Positions 60,578-64,000 of a stretch of DNA of 64,000 bases are shown here, one piece after another. How positions within the stretch are numbered: position 1 is the stretch's first letter; every line of letters begins with the position of its first letter. This DNA is from Rhodoferax sp. (GTDB taxonomy: Bacteria > Pseudomonadota > Gammaproteobacteria > Burkholderiales > Burkholderiaceae_C), in contig NZ_JAUYQD010000040.1 of the NCBI RefSeq assembly GCF_030697375.1, positions 186,001-250,000 of the forward strand, written 5' to 3'. A model generated the notes under the pieces. It did not search any database. It was given only the letters and a program-made list of their open reading frames with translations, and was not told the origin of the DNA. Both the position numbers and the translations under genes were made by a program.

Positions 60578-63500
60578 CTACCGCGATATTTCCGCCAGCC
60601 CCTTCTCCACCCGATACTCCTCAATACTCAAATTCCGCAGCTTCGAATCCCGCCCTTCCTCGTTGTGCACAAAACCCACGCTGGCCACATAGGGCTCGAT
60701 GATGTGGATTTTTTGCAGCGGCGTGACGATCAGCAGTTGCAAATTGAGCTGCTGGAACAGCTTCAAGCCGTATTGCGCCGACTCGTCCGAACCGCGGCCA
60801 AAGGCTTCGTCGATGACCACGAAGCGGAAGCTGCGCGAGCGTTTTTCACCCCAGGCCAGGCCGAACTGGTAGGCCAGGCTGGCGGCCAGGATGGTGTAGG
60901 CCAGCTTCTCTTTTTGGCCGCCCGACTTGCCGCCTGAGTCCGAGTAGTGCTCGTGTTCGCGGTCGTCTTCGCGCCAGCGTTCGCTGCCCGAGAACACAAA
61001 CCAGTTGCGCACATCGGTCACCTTGGCGGCCCAGCGCCGGTCTTGCTCGCCCTGCCCTTCGCGGCCGCGCAGGCGCTCGATGATGTGTTTGACCTGCAGG
61101 AACTTGGCCTCGGAATACTGGCCCTCGTCGGTGTTGCCGCTGGAGCCCGAGAGCGAACCCTCCAGGCAGGTGCGCAATTCGGTCTGGAAGTCGCGCACTT
61201 CGGCGTCCGTGGTCAGCTGCGCTTCCAGTACGATGTAACGGCCGGGGTTGTAGTCGATCTGCGTGAGCGACTGGTTGATGCGGGCGATGCGCGCCTTGAT
61301 GGTTTCGCGCTCATTGTTCAGCTTGGTATTGAACTGCGCCACTTCGCGGATGGTGTTCTGGTTCAGCAGGTCCTTGAAGCGTGTCTCAAAACGCGGTAGG
61401 TCATCCGTGGCCAGTTTGTCGAGCATGGTGCGGTACTCGCCGGCCGCCTCCACGGCCACATCCACCTCCTGCGTCTCTAGCGGGTAACGGGTGCTGAAGC
61501 TTCGCATGGCGTCGATGATTTTGTCGCGCAGGCGCTTGGTGCGGCCATCGTCGGCGTCAATGGTTTTTTGCAAGCCGTCACGCATGTCGCGTTCGCGGTT
61601 GTCGCAGGATTCGATGGTCAGCGTGTGTTCGCCGAGTATCTCCATCTGCAAACTGACCAGGCGGGTGGTCAGGGGGCTGGGCGGTAGGGCGTTCTGCGCA
61701 GGTAAAGGAGGAGCCCGCAGAGCGGGCGGGGGACACGGAGCAGAACGCTCTGCCGCCCAGACTCCTGGGGCGTCCTGCTTTGCCCAGTCGCCTCGCAACG
61801 CCTCCGTTTGGCTACGCAGCGCTTGCAGGTCGCTGGTTTTCTGCTCGGTTCTTGCACGCCGCTCACGCTGCTCGGTCAACTGTTGATCGGTGGCTGCCAG
61901 CTCCGCTTCCAACGCGCTCAGTCGGTCGGTCAGCGCCTGCAATACGTCGGAGGCGGCTTTCAGCGTGGCCAGTTCGTCAGCCAGCTTGGCCACTTCCAGC
62001 GCAATCGCGGGCCAGTCGAGTTCGGCGTAGTCGCGGTATTCCACCAGTTTGGACAGGGTATCCAGGCGCTCTTTGATCTCGCCCTGCTCGCGGCCCAGGT
62101 CAGCGAGTTGTTTGGCGGTATGGGCCAGGCGGGCTTCAAGCCCACGCTTTTTGCCGTTCAGCGCGTCCAGCTTGGCGGTGTTGCTCCAACCCAGCACGTA
62201 GCGGCTGCGGTCGTCAATGCGATGGCGGTCGTCCTTCTCGTGGCGCTCGCCGCCTTTGCTCTGCCCGGCGCGGGTGATGGCCTTGGGTTCGCGGCGAAAC
62301 TGCTCCTGCGTGCTGCAGCAGACCACGTTGAAGCGCTGCCAGACGGCATTTTCCAGCCAGGCGTAAAACGGCGAATCGGGCTTGAGCGTCAGCTTGCGCA
62401 CCAGCGCATCGGCGTGCGCCGAGGGCAAGTCCGCCTGTTTGGCCGGCCGCACGCAAAAGTACACCAGGCGGCCTCTGAGATGGGTTTGATCGACCCATTC
62501 GGCCACCCTGGCGTAGTGCGCCTCCGGCACCAGCAAGGAGAGCGCAAAGTTGTGCATCAAGCGCTCGGCGGCGCCCTCCCAGTCGCGTTCATCGTCGCGC
62601 ACCTCGATCAATTCGCCCGCAAAGGGCATGGCATCTTCCCGCACATTCAAGGCCTGGCACAGGGCGGCGCGCACGGCGATTTGCTGGGCGTCGATGTTGC
62701 TGCGCCGCCCCTGCAGGCTGGTGATCTCGGCGATCAGGGCGTCGCGCTCCTGGCGCCCCTGGGCAAAAGTCACACCCAGTTCGTTGAGTTCGTTTTGCAA
62801 GTCCACGGCACGGCTGCTCTCCACCTCGTGTTTTTGCACACAGGTTTGCTGCTGCACCAGCAGGTCTTCCGCGCTGCCCACCTGCAGCAGCTTGAGTTTT
62901 CGGCGCAGTTCGTCGTAGCGTGCGGCGTTGGCTTTGCGCCGGGTGATCTCCAACTGCCGGCGGGCCATCTCTGCGTCAAGATGGGCCATGCGGTCGCCGC
63001 CGCTGTGGGCGATGCTCAGGCGCAACTCACGCTCCTGCACTTGCTGGGCCGTTTTACGCGCTTCCAGCCGTTCGACTTTGGTGCTTTCGCTCTTGAAATT
63101 GTCGGCCAAGGTTTCCAGGCGCGCGTCGATCAAGGCCAGCTTGAGCCCGGCAAAGTGGGCCTTGAGCCCTTCGCGGCATGCGCGCAATTCATCGGTGGCC
63201 GCCAGCAGCGCGCTGTGCCGGTCGCAGTCCGCCACCAGCGGCGTGAGCAACTCGACTTGTTGCTTGGCTTTGAGCACCGCCTCATGGGCGCGGTTCAGGT
63301 CGTCAAAGTGCGCAATCAGGCCCGCAATACGCGGGGCCACGTCAAAAGGCTCCAGCATGTGGTGGCGCACAAAGTCGGTCAGGTTGCCCACCGATTTCAT
63401 GGACACCGTTTGGTGAAACAGCTCCAGCGCTTGCTCGCCCTCGATGCCAAAGCGGCGCCGAAAATGCGCGCCGTAGGGCGGAAAGCTGTCAAACAGCTCC

Positions 63501-64000
63501 ACGCCGTTTTTACGCAGGCGTTTGCGCAACTGCGCTATCTCCGTGCCAAAGTGGGCGAAATCGGTGGCCAGCGCCAGGGACTTTTCCGCAACCGCATAAA
63601 AACGCTCGGGCTGGCCGCCCGCGTCCTTGATCCAGAACACCTGCGCCAGCGTCACTGTCTGGTCAAACCCGGCGTTGTGGAACACGCCCAGAATCACCGA
63701 GTAGTTGCTTGGGTCCCGCAGGGCCACGGGTTTGGCGTTGCCGCTGACCTCGTTGCGCTCGGACTTGTAATGGCCCAGCACGTAGGATCGCAGCGAGCGT
63801 TCCCGCGCATCGGCGCCAGCGGCCTTGTTGTAGGCGATGCGCTGGGCCGGCACCAGCAGCGTGGTGATGGCATCGACCAGCGTGGACTTGCCAGAGCCAA
63901 TGTCGCCGGTCAGCAGACCATTTTTACCGCCCAGCTCCAGCGTCCAGACGCGTTTATCGAACGTGCCCCAGTTGAAGACTTCCAGGCGCATCAGGCGAAA
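60578..64000 (-). CDS. jetC: Wadjet SMC-like ATPase JetC (MukB-like), 5' end cut by window edge
   Basis: At least 1140 codons are open to the right edge. The frame continues upstream of the first in-frame ATG (63991) with FRL, so the true start lies outside. The ABC-type head is [18 protein letters not shown] with Walker [14 protein letters not shown] at the N-terminus, and [18 protein letters not shown] (signature) with [15 protein letters not shown] (Walker B) at the C-terminus. Between them are long coiled coils (for example [20 protein letters not shown]). This is the MukB-like motor subunit of JetABC, a condensin that extrudes loops on plasmid DNA. About residues 744-771 are encoded by an in-frame palindromic element. 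jetA and jetB are expected further right. Confidence 0.92.
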   Translation of the reverse strand, partial: FRLMRLEVFNWGTFDKRVWTLELGGKNGLLTGDIGSGKSTLVDAITTLLVPAQRIAYNKAAGADARERSLRSYVLGHYKSERNEVSGNAKPVALRDPSNYSVILGVFHNAGFDQTVTLAQVFWIKDAGGQPERFYAVAEKSLALATDFAHFGTEIAQLRKRLRKNGVELFDSFPPYGAHFRRRFGIEGEQALELFHQTVSMKSVGNLTDFVRHHMLEPFDVAPRIAGLIAHFDDLNRAHEAVLKAKQQVELLTPLVADCDRHSALLAATDELRACREGLKAHFAGLKLALIDARLETLADNFKSESTKVERLEARKTAQQVQERELRLSIAHSGGDRMAHLDAEMARRQLEITRRKANAARYDELRRKLKLLQVGSAEDLLVQQQTCVQKHEVESSRAVDLQNELNELGVTFAQGRQERDALIAEITSLQGRRSNIDAQQIAVRAALCQALNVREDAMPFAGELIEVRDDERDWEGAAERLMHNFALSLLVPEAHYARVAEWVDQTHLRGRLVYFCVRPAKQADLPSAHADALVRKLTLKPDSPFYAWLENAVWQRFNVVCCSTQEQFRREPKAITRAGQSKGGERHEKDDRHRIDDRSRYVLGWSNTAKLDALNGKKRGLEARLAHTAKQLADLGREQGEIKERLDTLSKLVEYRDYAELDWPAIALEVAKLADELATLKAASDVLQALTDRLSALEAELAATDQQLTEQRERRARTEQKTSDLQALRSQTEALRGDWAKQDAPGVWAAERSAPCPPPALRAPPLPAQNALPPSPLTTRLVSLQMEILGEHTLTIESCDNRERDMRDGLQKTIDADDGRTKRLRDKIIDAMRSFSTRYPLETQEVDVAVEAAGEYRTMLDKLATDDLPRFETRFKDLLNQNTIREVAQFNTKLNNERETIKARIARINQSLTQIDYNPGRYIVLEAQLTTDAEVRDFQTELRTCLEGSLSGSSGNTDEGQYSEAKFLQVKHIIERLRGREGQGEQDRRWAAKVTDVRNWFVFSGSERWREDDREHEHYSDSGGKSGGQKEKLAYTILAASLAYQFGLAWGEKRSRSFRFVVIDEAFGRGSDESAQYGLKLFQQLNLQLLIVTPLQKIHIIEPYVASVGFVHNEEGRDSKLRNLSIEEYRVEKGLAEISR
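61679..61758. repeat. In-frame palindromic element inside jetC
   Basis: The arms GGGCGGTAGGGCGTTCTGC (61679-61697) and GCAGAACGCTCTGCCGCCC (61740-61758) are inverted with two mismatches in 19. Inside them sits a second palindrome, GCCCGC-AGA-GCGGGC (61713-61727), followed by GGGGGACAC. The 80-base unit keeps the jetC frame open and encodes a Pro-rich stretch ([20 protein letters not shown]) in an otherwise helical coiled-coil region. Confidence 0.8.

Noticed and set aside
55873..64000. Reading jetC as a chromosomal MukB or SbcC rather than Wadjet
   Set aside because: The co-oriented DUF3322/DUF2220 protein downstream and the specific head motifs ([30 protein letters not shown]) fit JetC; MukB and SbcC have different neighbours.
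1..64000. CRISPR arrays, rRNA, tRNA, integrase or transposase genes
   Set aside because: I looked for regularly spaced repeats, tRNA-like ends and recombinase motifs on both strands and found none I could support.

Overview
The window reads as chromosomal DNA of a Burkholderiales bacterium, most likely a member of the Comamonadaceae (Rhodoferax/Polaromonas-like). The basis is the set of gene families (an exosortase A exopolysaccharide locus, a glg operon in the order B-X-malQ-C-A-P, cobyric acid synthase), the moderate-to-high G+C, and dispersed palindromic repeats of a kind I associate with that family. The taxon is an inference, since no rRNA or marker gene is present.

Bases 1-37.7 kb form an exopolysaccharide/protein-sorting region. 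It opens with a membrane acyltransferase cut by the left edge, a Wzx-like flippase coupled to an asparagine-synthetase-like protein without the catalytic cysteine, and two divergent Tat-exported proteins (a kelch-type propeller and a lyase-like protein). From about 33.8 kb down to 7.5 kb runs one minus-strand array of 21 genes, mostly with stop/start overlaps. In order of transcription it encodes: EpsE/Wza-like exporter, Wzz-like chain-length protein, tyrosine autokinase, outer-membrane protein, ATPase, UDP-GlcNAc 2-epimerase, deacetylase, FemAB-like protein, exosortase A fused to EpsI, sugar dehydrogenase, glycosyltransferases alternating with two amidotransferases, a second (AlgD-like) dehydrogenase, transglutaminase-like protein, another glycosyltransferase, PaaK-like adenylating enzyme, O-glycosylation-ligase-like polymerase and a second deacetylase. 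A UDP-glucuronate epimerase precedes this array. A PEP-CTERM substrate protein with a near-perfect sigma-54 promoter lies at 36.8-37.8 kb. No initiating sugar-phosphate transferase and no PrsK/PrsR regulators are visible.

Bases 38-50.2 kb carry a SAM-dependent methyltransferase, a DUF883 ribosome/membrane-associated protein, and a complete glycogen operon (glgB, glgX, malQ, glgC, glgA, glgP) with overlapping genes.

Bases 50.2-55.8 kb carry, on the minus strand, an unusual bifunctional penicillin-binding protein, cobyric acid synthase (with an in-frame repeat insertion) and a zeta-toxin/antitoxin-like pair.

Bases 55.8-64 kb hold the most interesting block. It is a Wadjet-type (JetABCD) plasmid-defence operon in which jetC (cut by the right edge) and jetD are separated by three extra, partly A+T-rich genes: a GNAT-PIN-GNAT-PUA fusion, an ASCH protein and a C-terminally truncated RhuM whose stop codon overlaps the jetD start. 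jetC also carries an in-frame palindromic element in its coiled-coil region. jetA and jetB would be expected just beyond the right edge.
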